From NCBI GenBank assembly GCA_027624075.1, contig JAQBUH010000003.1:88569-152568 (forward strand): 64,000 bases of DNA, read 5' to 3'. This stretch comes from Chloroflexota bacterium (GTDB taxonomy: Bacteria > Chloroflexota > Dehalococcoidia > Lucifugimonadales > Lucifugimonadaceae). The translations under genes and the position numbers were made by a program. Position 1 is the stretch's first letter; the number at the start of each line of letters is the position of its first letter. The notes under the pieces were generated by a model. It made no database searches. It saw only the letters and a list, made by a program, of their open reading frames with translations, and had not been told where the DNA came from. Shown one piece after another: positions 40,187 through 49,746 of the stretch.

Positions 40187-40792
40187 ATAGCAAAAGATTA
40201 CCGGTCTAACAGACGCATTCGTGCACCTCAGGTGCGTGTCATCCGCGGAGACTCAGGGACCGAGTCTGAATTGATGCGGATAGAAGACGCGCTGGCACTC
40301 GCAGAAGAACTCCAGCTTGACCTGGTTGAAGTTGGTCCAAACCAGGACCCGCCTGTTTGCCGCCTGCTCGATTACGGCAGGTTCAGGTACAGGCAGGCCA
40401 AGAAGGACAAAGAGGCGCGTAAGGCGGCCCGCGGCGCCAGCCAGCAAAGAGAGGTGCGGATGTCACCTGTGATATCGGAGAACGATATCAACTCCAAGAT
40501 CCGCATCGTTAAGGGTCTGTTGGAGGAGGGTGCGAAGGTCCGCGTCGCAGTCATGTTCAGAGGACGGCAGCAGACGCACCCGGAGATCGCGATGAGGGTT
40601 TTGAGGAAGGTTGCCGAAGGGGTTAAGGAGTTCGCAAAGCTGGAGCGGGCTCCGACGATGGAAGGCAGGGCGCTGGCGATCATGCTGGCCCCTGACAAGA
40701 CGCAGATACAGCAACAGCAGCCAAAGAAAGTACAACAGCCCGCAGTGGTCGCTGATGCGGCGGGCACGAATGGTGCAATCGAACATGCCTAA
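40187..40792 (+). CDS. infC: Translation initiation factor IF-3 (probable ATA start)
   Basis: (ATA)AKDYRSNRRIRAPQVRVI...DLVEVGPNQDPPVCRLLDYGRFRYRQ; GGAGG 10 nt upstream; followed by rpmI-rplT. Confidence 0.93.
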   Translation: MAKDYRSNRRIRAPQVRVIRGDSGTESELMRIEDALALAEELQLDLVEVGPNQDPPVCRLLDYGRFRYRQAKKDKEARKAARGASQQREVRMSPVISENDINSKIRIVKGLLEEGAKVRVAVMFRGRQQTHPEIAMRVLRKVAEGVKEFAKLERAPTMEGRALAIMLAPDKTQIQQQQPKKVQQPAVVADAAGTNGAIEHA

Positions 40793-40991
40793 GATGAAGA
40801 CACATAAGGGCGCTCGCAGGCGGTTCCACGTTACAGGGACCGGCCTGGTGATGCGGACTCGCGGGCCCAAGAGCCATTTACGGCGTAATAAGTCGAAGCG
40901 TGTCAAAAGGCTGTTCGGCGGGAAGGTTGAGCTTGATTCGGCCACCTTCTCCCGTCAGATCAAGCACGCGCTGGGCGGCAAAAAAGCCTAG
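40785..40991 (+). CDS. rpmI: 50S ribosomal protein L35
   Basis: MPKMKTHKGARRRFHVTGTGLVMRTRGPKSHLRRNKSKRVKR; 8-bp overlap with infC. Confidence 0.96.
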   Translation: MPKMKTHKGARRRFHVTGTGLVMRTRGPKSHLRRNKSKRVKRLFGGKVELDSATFSRQIKHALGGKKA

Positions 40992-41109
40992 TCTGACCCC
41001 GTTCTGACCCCAGGTATGAACTGGGACTAACTAGACGAAGATATCGATCACGGCACTTTCGCGCGTCAAATGCGCGCAACTGAGCCCGGACCGCACAGGA
41101 GTTTGAGAG

Positions 41110-41469
41110 TTGGCCAGAGTAAAGCCCGGTAAAACCACAAGGCGCCGCCACAAGGCGGTTCTTAAGGCGGCGAGCGGTTATCGCGCGTCACGAAGCCGCC
41201 GGTACAGGGTTGCCAAAGAGGCGGTCATGCACAGCATGGACTACGCCACCGGGCACCGCAGGCTCAAGAAACGGCAGAGCCGCGCTCTTGCCATCATCCG
41301 GATCAACGCGGCCGCCAGCGCTAACGGAATGAGCTACTCGACATTCATTCACGGCCTCAAGCAGGCAGGTGTTGACTTGGACCGCAAGTCGCTTTCGGAG
41401 CTGGCTATTCGAGAGCCGGCAGCCTTTGCACAGGTCGTTGGCGCCGCAAAGGCCGCTGTCAGCGTTTAG
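41110..41469 (+). CDS. rplT: 50S ribosomal protein L20 (TTG start)
   Basis: MARVKPGKTTRRRHKAVLKAASGYRASRSRRYRVAKEAVMHSMDYA. Confidence 0.97.
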   Translation: MARVKPGKTTRRRHKAVLKAASGYRASRSRRYRVAKEAVMHSMDYATGHRRLKKRQSRALAIIRINAAASANGMSYSTFIHGLKQAGVDLDRKSLSELAIREPAAFAQVVGAAKAAVSV

Positions 41470-42438
41470 TTCTCACGACCGGGCAAGGCCAACCGTGCCC
41501 CGGCGACCAGGTGCCTGTCAAAGAAGGCCGTTACCCGCGTCACGTATTCGTCCCTTGCCGTTCTGTACGCCTCGAGATGCCCTGCTCCGGGGACTATCCA
41601 GAGATTGTCTGTTGGCTGCTCAGGCTCTCCAATGTCGAGTCCGGCCGCCTTAGCGAGCAGTTTTGCGTGAGCAAGCGGCACGATCCGGTCCTCTGCTCCG
41701 TGGATGATGAGGACCGGCGACTCTGACATCGCGAGGCTCTTTGCCGGCGAGACCTCGCCGATCTCAACACCGTAGACCAGCCGCGCGATTGCACTCATTC
41801 CGGGGTTTGCGAGTATCAGCGCGCGGCCGGCGCCTTTTTGAGCCTGCCGGATCATAAGCCAGAGGTCAGCGAATGAGCTGTCTGCGACCACAGCCGCGGC
41901 TGTGTCCGGCGCCGAGCAGGCCATGAGCGCGACAGCGCCGCCCATCGAGTGGCCGAGAACGCCGGTCCGCCGCCTGTCAGCACCCCTTTCGGTCAGGTAG
42001 TCGAGTGCTCCAAGCAGGTCGAACCGTTCGTAAAAGCCAGCAGAGTTCGTCTCGCCGGTCGAGTCGCCGGATGACCGCATGTCGAACAGCAGCAGACCGA
42101 AATCACGATCTCGGAGGTCTCGGGCCAGACCAAGCAACCCGGTCGTCGGGTCCGCTCTGTTGGCCCCGAAGCCGTGCACCAGCACAATCCCATCGCTGGC
42201 CCATTGCGTCTTGCATGTCCGTGCACCCGGGCGGCGGAATGAGCCAGCCGCGGAGCGTCACCTGTCCGTAACGGGAAGGGAACTCAACCGACTCATACGG
42301 GAGCCCAACGCTCGCAGGGGTGTCTTCAGGGCGCACGCGCATAGACCGCATCAATCCCCACGCCATGAGGGTAGAGATGCTGGTGTATGCGCCTGCCGCG
42401 GCGCCTGCGGCGTAGAGGGTATGGCGTATCCAGCTCAT
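41466..42438 (-). pseudogene. Alpha/beta hydrolase, frame-disrupted (+1 near 42226-42231)
   Basis: N-terminal half in ORF 42103..42438 (...LRGWLIPPPG); C-terminal half in ORF 41466..42185 (VLVHGFGANRADP...GVLGHSMGGAVAL). Removing one C from CCCGGG fuses PPPGARTCKTQWASDGIVLVHGFG. Confidence 0.8.
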
Positions 42439-42500
42439 TGGCGGTATATCCAGGGCCTCTGCTCAGGCTGAGCTTCCGGCGGTGGCCAGTCGCGGTCACT

Positions 42501-43397
42501 CTAAATGGCTGAGTCGACCATCACGATAACGAAGAGAGCGGCGAGGTAAAGCAGAGAGAAGCGGTAGAGGCTCCATGCGAACCCCCGCGGCGCTCCGCGG
42601 TAGAGGCGGGCTGCGTAGTAGATAAGTCCTGCTCCAAGTGCGAGGGAGCCTGTCAGGTATATGTATCCGAGCGCCGGCTCGGCCGTGGTGTAGAGGACCG
42701 TTACGGCAACCACCAGCACGGAGTAGAGCAGGATCTGCAGCTTTGTCTGGTAGTCGCCCTGCACGACCGGGAGCATGGGCACGCCTGCCCGCGCGTAGTC
42801 GTTCTTGAGCATCAACGCCAGCGCCCAGAAATGCGGTGGGGTCCAGAAGAAGATGATGGCAAACAGGTACCACGCGGATAGGGTCAACGTGCCGGTCACC
42901 GCGGCGTATCCAACAAGCGGAGGGATTGCGCCGGCCGCACCGCCAATGACGATGTTGTGGACCGTATTGCGCTTGAGCCAGACCGTGTAGAGGCCGAAGT
43001 AGAGCACGGTCCCGAGCATAGCCAGCCCTGCGGCAAGTGTGTTGGTGGTCAGTGAGAGCAGGGTGAACGATGCGATGTTCAGTGCGATGCCGAACATGAA
43101 GGCGTTCCTGCTGGTGACCCTCCGCAGGGCGACCGGTCTCGCCTTGGTGCGGCCCATCCGCCTGTCGAGGTCTTCCTCGAACCACATGTTGAGAGCGCTT
43201 GCGCCGCCAGACGCCAGTGCGCCGCCTAAAAGCACATACAGGATGAGCATGCCGGATGGCACGCCGCGTTCGGCCACAAAGATGCCTGTTGTGGCGGTGA
43301 GAAGCAGCAGAGACATGACGCGCGGCTTCGTCAGCGCAACGTAGTCGCCCAGGATCCCCATCAGTCCGGTCCCGCTCGCCCGTCCGATCGTTGTCAA
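42501..43397 (-). CDS. ctaB: Protoheme IX farnesyltransferase (heme O synthase)
   Basis: DYVALTKPRVMSLLLLTATTG; ALNMWFEEDLDRRMGRTKARPV; YFGLYTVWLKRNTVHNIVIGGAAGAIPPLVGYAA. Confidence 0.95.
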   Translation of the reverse strand: MTTIGRASGTGLMGILGDYVALTKPRVMSLLLLTATTGIFVAERGVPSGMLILYVLLGGALASGGASALNMWFEEDLDRRMGRTKARPVALRRVTSRNAFMFGIALNIASFTLLSLTTNTLAAGLAMLGTVLYFGLYTVWLKRNTVHNIVIGGAAGAIPPLVGYAAVTGTLTLSAWYLFAIIFFWTPPHFWALALMLKNDYARAGVPMLPVVQGDYQTKLQILLYSVLVVAVTVLYTTAEPALGYIYLTGSLALGAGLIYYAARLYRGAPRGFAWSLYRFSLLYLAALFVIVMVDSAI

Positions 43398-44467
43398 TCC
43401 ATTCCTGCCTCTGTCGCTGCCTCCGCCTGGCCGGTTGACCCGGTTTTACCAGCTGAAACAGTCAGCTCCGCGCCTTCATTCCGTGGCACAGGCAACAGTA
43501 TGAGGGATACGACGAACGAAAGGTCAACCCAGAGCAGTGTCGCCAGGCTGAGATGACCTGCCCGCGCCCACTCATCGAACTGGGACCACGGGTTCGCGGC
43601 GCCCATCAGGACCTGGCCGGTCAGAATCACCGGCGCGGCGATTGCCGCAATTTTCAGGGCGGGAGAGGTGTTCGGCATCCGGTAGATCTTGTGGGCTGCG
43701 TAGAAGATCAGGACGGCCGTGACCAGTGAGATGATCCTGTGTATCACATGTATCCACACCAGCTCGGAGCTCGGGATTACCGGCCCGCCGCAGAGCGGCC
43801 ATTCCGGGCAGACCGCGCCCGCGCCGCGCCAGACCGCATAGGCTCCGGACAGAAGCGTGACAAGTGACATCGAAGCCGCCGCCACGCCGAGCTTGAACCC
43901 TCGCCCATGCTCTGGCAGGTAGCTTCGCATTCCCGGGAACGCAGGCCGGTAGGTGGCCAGGACCAGGCCGAAGACCGCCAGGGCAGCAACAACCTCGGCG
44001 CCTCCCAGGTGGAGGGTGCGCCACGCCGGGTCAAGATCGCTCAGCACAACGCGACCGCCGACTCCGCCGACCGCGATGACCAGGAGCAGGGCGGCCGTGT
44101 ACGTGTAGGCAAGGCCTCGCCACTGCGAGTACCTGATCCAGATGATGGCGGTTGAGAAGAGGATTACTGCGCCGAACAGCGTGCCGACAGTCCGGTGGCT
44201 CCACTCGACAATGGCGTGGCCGTCTGACCACGGTGGCACCCAGTTTCCGAAACACTGGGGCCAGTCCGGGCAGCCGTCACCGGAGCCTGTCACCCGGACG
44301 ACGCCGCCGAGTGTGGGTTGCGCGAACGCAAGGATTACCGAGGCGATCAGCAGGATCAGGAGCAGGCGGTCTTTTGAAGGGCTGCGCAGGCTTGTCCGCC
44401 TGCCTGTGCCTCGCTCTGCCTCACCCTGTTCGGAAGGTGTAATGATCGTGCCGGGAGCCTGTGCCAT
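43394..44467 (-). CDS. ctaA: Heme A synthase, COX15/CtaA family
   Basis: GGVVRVTGSGDGCPDWPQCFGNWVPP; VEWSHRTVGTLFG; WIHVIHRIISLV; overlaps ctaB by 4 bp. Confidence 0.93.
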   Translation of the reverse strand: MAQAPGTIITPSEQGEAERGTGRRTSLRSPSKDRLLLILLIASVILAFAQPTLGGVVRVTGSGDGCPDWPQCFGNWVPPWSDGHAIVEWSHRTVGTLFGAVILFSTAIIWIRYSQWRGLAYTYTAALLLVIAVGGVGGRVVLSDLDPAWRTLHLGGAEVVAALAVFGLVLATYRPAFPGMRSYLPEHGRGFKLGVAAASMSLVTLLSGAYAVWRGAGAVCPEWPLCGGPVIPSSELVWIHVIHRIISLVTAVLIFYAAHKIYRMPNTSPALKIAAIAAPVILTGQVLMGAANPWSQFDEWARAGHLSLATLLWVDLSFVVSLILLPVPRNEGAELTVSAGKTGSTGQAEAATEAGMD

Positions 44468-44727
44468 TTAGGACTGTCACCGCCATTTTTTCTTAAGTCG
44501 CCTGCAGGACCCGGTCAGCGTCGTCCGGGCTGAGCCGCCAGCCTCGCTTTGAGATGGCCGGCTCTGCGGTGGGACGCCAGTTCACACCTGCTTTGCGGAC
44601 TTTGCGAAAAATCTCACAATGTTGGTGGCACACGGAAGTTTACGTCAGCCGCGGTCATTAGTGAAGTTCCGGGGCCGGGGCCTGCGGGAGCGGATCAAAG
44701 CGGAGCGAGGGAGAGCCCGACCGGGCG

Positions 44728-45600
44728 CTAGCCGCGCCTGACAGCGATCAACTCTGCGCTCACGAGTACTCTGCGGTCGTAAACACGCGGCGGCCAGCAG
44801 GTGCACAGCGTGATCTGAGAGTTCTCGGCGGCCGTCAGTTTGAGGTCGTCCTGGTGGACCTGCCTCGTTGAGGTGACGCGGTACATGTACTCGGCTTCGT
44901 CTGTCTCGATGAAGATATCAACCGGGTCGTGGCGGATCTGCTCGGCAACCTCCGGCAACCTGTTGAAGACACTTCCCTCGCCGGTGCCGAAACTCTCCAG
45001 GTGACCGAAGTACCAGCCGTTGTCCAGTTCACCGGGACTGGCGGTCTCCGGGATATAGCCGACCGTGTTGTCCGGCGTCTGATAGGCCCGTTGGTCGCCG
45101 ATGTCCAGCAGTTCGAGCGCCGCAACGAAGGAGTCAAGTCCGATGACCGGAATACGGATACGGGTCGCGGGTGCGCCAGCCGCCTCCGCGGCTATCGGGT
45201 CACCCGATGAGACCGGGGTGAAACCCGGCGGAATCCCCGGGGCGCCGAACGGCATCGCTCCGGCCCGGTCCGGGTCGCTCCAGTAGCGCGGGTTGATCCT
45301 GCCTCCAGGATAGATCGACGCAAACGTTGAGACAGCAGAGCCCGAATCCTGCGGAACAGGGGCGGCGTTCGCTCCGGTCAGCAGCGCGCGGTCATCTACG
45401 GCAACGGCGAAGTTGAACTGGTCTGCGTCTGATCCGGAACGCAGCCGCCAGAAGCCGAACAAGGCTGTTGCCGCGATCAAGAGCACGCCGGCAATCGTCG
45501 CCGCGACGGTGATGTAGCGCCACGGTTGCGAACGCCTGGCGGGGCCGTCAAGTCCAGACGCACGAGATGCCATGCTGGCTTTGTCTCCGTGTCCGCGCAA
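44728..45600 (-). CDS. Sortase family protein
   Basis: N-terminal TM, RIRIPVIGLDSFV, WYFGHLESFGTGEGSVFNRLPEV, catalytic ITLCTCWPPRVYDRRVLVSAEL. Confidence 0.85.
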   Translation of the reverse strand: MRGHGDKASMASRASGLDGPARRSQPWRYITVAATIAGVLLIAATALFGFWRLRSGSDADQFNFAVAVDDRALLTGANAAPVPQDSGSAVSTFASIYPGGRINPRYWSDPDRAGAMPFGAPGIPPGFTPVSSGDPIAAEAAGAPATRIRIPVIGLDSFVAALELLDIGDQRAYQTPDNTVGYIPETASPGELDNGWYFGHLESFGTGEGSVFNRLPEVAEQIRHDPVDIFIETDEAEYMYRVTSTRQVHQDDLKLTAAENSQITLCTCWPPRVYDRRVLVSAELIAVRRG

Positions 45601-45635
45601 AGTAAACTGGGGCGAGATTTCGAGTGTAGCCGGGT

Positions 45636-45848
45636 CTAACGGGGCCGCTCACGGCCACCGATATCCACCACAGGCTCGTTACGGTGGACCTCGCCGTTAC
45701 GGATCTTCAGGTTGAAGTCGCATTCGGGGTTGTTGCAGACCCATGCCTTGAAATGCACAGCCGCTCCCTGACCGCCAAAATCTGACAGAGGCAACAGCAC
45801 TCCAGCATTGCAGGCTATACACTCAGGCCAGGATGAAGACTCCACCAT
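45636..45848 (-). CDS. Small putative zinc-ribbon protein (70 aa)
   Basis: CIACN...CNNPECDF paired cysteines. Confidence 0.6.
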   Translation of the reverse strand: MVESSSWPECIACNAGVLLPLSDFGGQGAAVHFKAWVCNNPECDFNLKIRNGEVHRNEPVVDIGGRERPR

Positions 45849-45960
45849 TTCCTCCGCTTCTAGGCGAGATCGCGCCCGGACTGTCCGGTCAGGGGCGTGC
45901 CGTTAACTGTTGCATGTTACCGCCGTTCTTTCGACGGCGCATGGGAGAGTGCGCACACAG

Positions 45961-47055
45961 GTGATTGTTCTAGGGATCGAAACCTCGTGCGACGAGACCT
46001 CCGCAGGTGTCGTCACAGGTGCCGGAGACGTGCTCTCAAACGTGGTGGCAACGCAGGTTGACATGCACGCCCGCTACGGCGGCATCGTCCCTGAGATCGC
46101 GTCGCGCCAGCACGTCATCGATATCCGCTCTGTAGTGGCGGCCGCGCTCGAAAAGGCGGACGTCACATGGAGCGGTGTCGACGCCATCGCCGTCACGTAC
46201 GGCCCTGGACTCGCAGGGTCGCTGATCATCGGACTCAACTTCGCGAAAGGGCTTGCGGCGGCGACGCGCATTCCGCTTGTCGGCGTCAATCACCTTGAGG
46301 GTCACATATACGCCGCCTGGGCAGACTCGGGCACGACGCCGGACCGGCAGGGTCCAGCTGGCCGCGACCTGCTTGACGCCACCCTAGCGTCAGGAAAGGG
46401 TGTCATGTGCCTGCTCGTCTCAGGCGGCCACACAGAGCTGGTGCTGCTGCGGGGCGATGGCGCATACGGGGAGTTCAAGCTGGTTGGCGAGACAAAGGAC
46501 GACGCGGCGGGCGAGGCGTTCGATAAAGCGGCGCGCATACTGGGGCTTCGCTATCCGGGCGGGCCGGAGATACAGCGAGTCGCAGAGAGCGCCCCGGTGG
46601 GCGCCGGAGGGGTCGAGCCGCTATCACGCTCATGGATGAAGGGCACCCATGACTTCAGCTTCAGCGGGATCAAGACCGCCGTGCTCAACAGGGCGCGCCG
46701 GGAGGGAGTTTACCCTGCGCCGGAAGGCGGAGCGCCGGCAGATGTTGTGGCGTCGATGGCAAAGGCGTTCCAGGACTCGGTGATCGATGTGCTTGTGACC
46801 AAGACGCTGGCTGCCGCCGAGGAGTACGAGTGCGGGGCGGTCGTAGTGGCTGGCGGCGTCGCAGCCAACGGCCCGCTCAGGGCGGCGTTCTATGAAAAGT
46901 CGCCTGTACCTGTTGTGATACCGCCGGTCTCGCTCTGCACAGACAACGGGGCGATGATCGCCGTGGCCGGAGCGAAGCGTGCGATCGCCGGAGGCAGGGA
47001 CGGCTGGAGCCTGGATGTCGAGCCGGGACTCAGGGTGGGCGGCGGCGTAACCTGA
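45961..47055 (+). CDS. tsaD: tRNA threonylcarbamoyladenosine biosynthesis protein TsaD
   Basis: VLGIETSCDETSAGVV; HLEGHIYAAW; SGGHTELVLL; VAGGVAANGPLR; GTG start at 45961. Confidence 0.96.
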   Translation: MIVLGIETSCDETSAGVVTGAGDVLSNVVATQVDMHARYGGIVPEIASRQHVIDIRSVVAAALEKADVTWSGVDAIAVTYGPGLAGSLIIGLNFAKGLAAATRIPLVGVNHLEGHIYAAWADSGTTPDRQGPAGRDLLDATLASGKGVMCLLVSGGHTELVLLRGDGAYGEFKLVGETKDDAAGEAFDKAARILGLRYPGGPEIQRVAESAPVGAGGVEPLSRSWMKGTHDFSFSGIKTAVLNRARREGVYPAPEGGAPADVVASMAKAFQDSVIDVLVTKTLAAAEEYECGAVVVAGGVAANGPLRAAFYEKSPVPVVIPPVSLCTDNGAMIAVAGAKRAIAGGRDGWSLDVEPGLRVGGGVT

Positions 47056-47089
47056 GACGAGACTCCTGGCGCCCTTCGGCTGGCGCCCG

Positions 47090-48151
47090 CTAATAGAGGC
47101 CGGGACTTCCTCCAGGAGGACTGGCATAGCCCCTGCCTGGCACGCCGTTCGCGGAACGCCGCATCTTCTGGACCTCTGCCGCCAGTTCTTCCGCCTCCCC
47201 CATGCGCTTCCCGGACACCGGGCCTTCGACAGCGCCGCCAGCCGTCCCGAATCTGAGCACGAGGCCGGGAGGCCGGAACCAGTAGTCAGCCAGCAGTAGC
47301 GCTGATATTCCGGCGACGACCGCGCCGGCGACGGCTCCGACACTCTCGTTGGTTGTGACCTGCCAGACGGCGATGGCGGCGATCATCCCGATCGTTCCCC
47401 ACCAGGCGCTCCTTGAGTCGCGGGCGCGCCTGCCAAATTCGATTGACGTGATGTCCTCAACCGCGGCAGAGGCGAAGAGCGCGCCATCTCCTGACCTTCC
47501 CTGGAATATGAGCCTGTGACTGGTCAACACAAACCGGCCGTCATCACCTGAGTCGACCTCCCGGACAAGCTGTTCAGACGGCGCAAGGTCGAGAAGCCCC
47601 TTTGGCTTGCCGGGGACGGTTACCGCGGGAGATTGTGCCGGCTGGACCGGCCGGGGCGGCGGCGCGAAGGGACGGACGGACGGCTCACCGGGTGCGAGAT
47701 GGCCGCTGCCAGGAGTCCGAAGAGGGGATGACCGGAGCGGGGATGGCTGGAGCCGGGCAACCTGAGGCACGGTCTCTGGCGGCGCTGATTGCTGTGCCTC
47801 AGGGGCGGCGGTGACGGGAGTTGCGGGCGACTCGGGCAGGGGGTAAGCGGGCTCTGTCAGGTCCGGCCGGATGGGTTGGGCGCCGGCCGGGTCAACATGT
47901 GCCGGGGCGTTTGCCGCCGCACCCGCAGCCGGTCTCCGGAATGTACTCGCATCATATGGTTGCGGAGCGGCTGAGTTTGAGGCGCCGTTCGGTCCGGGTG
48001 AGGAGCCGGTTCTCTCATGTGACTGTTCAATGTGGCGGGCCCGGTCAACGAGTTCGGGTCCCTGTTCTTGCGCAGCCGGCTCCGTCACGCCTTCAGGGGC
48101 CGATTGGGCCAACTCGTCCCGTTTTCCAGGCTCTGGCTTCTCACTTTGCAT
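47090..48151 (-). CDS. Pro-rich protein with C-terminal PH-like domain and two TM segments
   Basis: Long Pro/Ala/Gln-rich N-terminus; SEQLVREVDSGDDGRFVLTSHRLIFQGRSGDG...VEDITSIEFGRR, then hydrophobic segments. Confidence 0.55.
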   Translation of the reverse strand: MQSEKPEPGKRDELAQSAPEGVTEPAAQEQGPELVDRARHIEQSHERTGSSPGPNGASNSAAPQPYDASTFRRPAAGAAANAPAHVDPAGAQPIRPDLTEPAYPLPESPATPVTAAPEAQQSAPPETVPQVARLQPSPLRSSPLRTPGSGHLAPGEPSVRPFAPPPRPVQPAQSPAVTVPGKPKGLLDLAPSEQLVREVDSGDDGRFVLTSHRLIFQGRSGDGALFASAAVEDITSIEFGRRARDSRSAWWGTIGMIAAIAVWQVTTNESVGAVAGAVVAGISALLLADYWFRPPGLVLRFGTAGGAVEGPVSGKRMGEAEELAAEVQKMRRSANGVPGRGYASPPGGSPGLY

Positions 48152-48209
48152 CCGGACATGCTATCGCTTTTCTGTTTATGCCACCTGCGACATTTCACCA
48201 CAAACGTGA

Positions 48210-49716
48210 TCAGAGCAGCGGCAGTTGCCTGTCAGGGTGCTGGGCGGACGTGGCCATGCGGTATATGTGGATCAGGCCCTGCCGGTCTCTCGCTGTCTGA
48301 GGCGTGGCTGACTCCCCGCTCTGGCGGCGCAGACGCAGCAACCTGGACGCCTCGCGGGTGACGCTGTTCGGCTGCAGGAGCGGGTGTGTGGCGAAGAGCC
48401 GCTTGGCGTGCGCCGCGAGGCGTCCGTCCCGGCTGCCAATCGCCAGCGCGTGCACGGCAGGCAGCAGCTGGTTGACCACCGCGTCCGCAGCCCTCGCTTT
48501 TCCAAGAGGACTGACCCTGGGAAGGCTCAGCCCGGGGCCCGCGGGGCTGTTTGCGGTCGAGACCGCAAACACGGACAGAAGCTCGTCCGGCCTGTTGGCC
48601 CTGCGGACGGCGTCTGTGAAGGCGCGTGCCGGCCCACCGGCTTGACTCCACCTGGCCGCCCACGCCGCCGCAGCGATGAGCCTGGTCCGTGGATGATTGG
48701 CCGGACGGCCGTGCCGGGGAGACCATGACGGAGCCGGCCCTCGCAGTTGAGGCGCTCCCTCCGGCTTCGGGCCGAAGCCGCCTGCCCAGGCGAATAGCTC
48801 TGCAAGCGACTCGAGTGGCATCCCGGATACCGCTCGCGCGACGGTCTCCCAGTCGAGCCGGGCCGCAACCTGCCGAAACCCCCTCTTGTTTGCGGGATAG
48901 CCGAGGCACTCAAGCGCCCCCTCCCAGAGCGCCTGGTCGCTACCGCTCGCGGCGATCTGCAGCAGGCTGCCGTGTGACCTGTTCCTGAACCCACTCGTCA
49001 CCCGCGGCGGACATGTCCAGGAACGGGAGCGGCGCCGCTGCAGGTGGGTCAGCGGGACCTGCCGCGCCGGGCAAATCTGCAAGGTACGCCGGACCGCCAT
49101 CTGCGGAACCCCGGTCCGGCCGTCCAGGGACAGTTGTATCCACCAGGCTTCGTTTCAGGAGCAGCAGCGGAATGCGTATGCCTGAGTCTGTCTGAGCCGG
49201 GGCGCCGGTCTCCTCCAACGCCACATGAAGCACGACTCCGTTATAGGCCCGGTCGAGGCCGTGCCCGTGTCCGTGCCAGTCCCCCGACCTGACGTGGACC
49301 TCGACGTCGCCGTGTAGCTGTACGCCGTCGTCCCGCAGCAGCACGGCGTCGCGGAAGTCAGGCCCTGCGCCGTCTGCAGGCCTCCCCGGATAGATGATCC
49401 GGTACCGGTGGCCATCGCGTCCGGTCACTGCCGAGCCGCTCTTGCCGGCCTTTCGCCACGCGGCGTGCAGTATCGTCTCAGGGACTCCAGCCAAACGCCC
49501 GTTGCCGCGTTCCCTGACCGTCCACTGCGAGGCCAACCGCGAAGACAACTCAGGGGACCAGGCGTCTGGCATCCCTGAGCCGTCCGGGCGGCCGCGCAGC
49601 CGCCTGTCTGCCGCGTCGCGCTGACGCCAGCCGCAACGCGGCACGCCGCAGCGCACTGCGACCGTGCTGCCGTGACGGCGCTCGGACGTGCCGTACTCTG
49701 CGGGGGCCTCGCTCAA
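48210..49716 (-). pseudogene. DUF2851 family protein, frame-disrupted near 48990
   Basis: N-terminal half in 48940..49716 (GAGPDFRDAVLLRDDGVQLHGDVEVHVRSGDWHGHGHGLDRAYNGVVLHVALEE); C-terminal half in another frame (FRNRSHGSLLQIAASGSDQALWEGALECLGYPANKRGFRQVA). Confidence 0.75.
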
Positions 49717-49746
49717 CTGACTCCTCTCATGCCGCCGTATGCTGAG

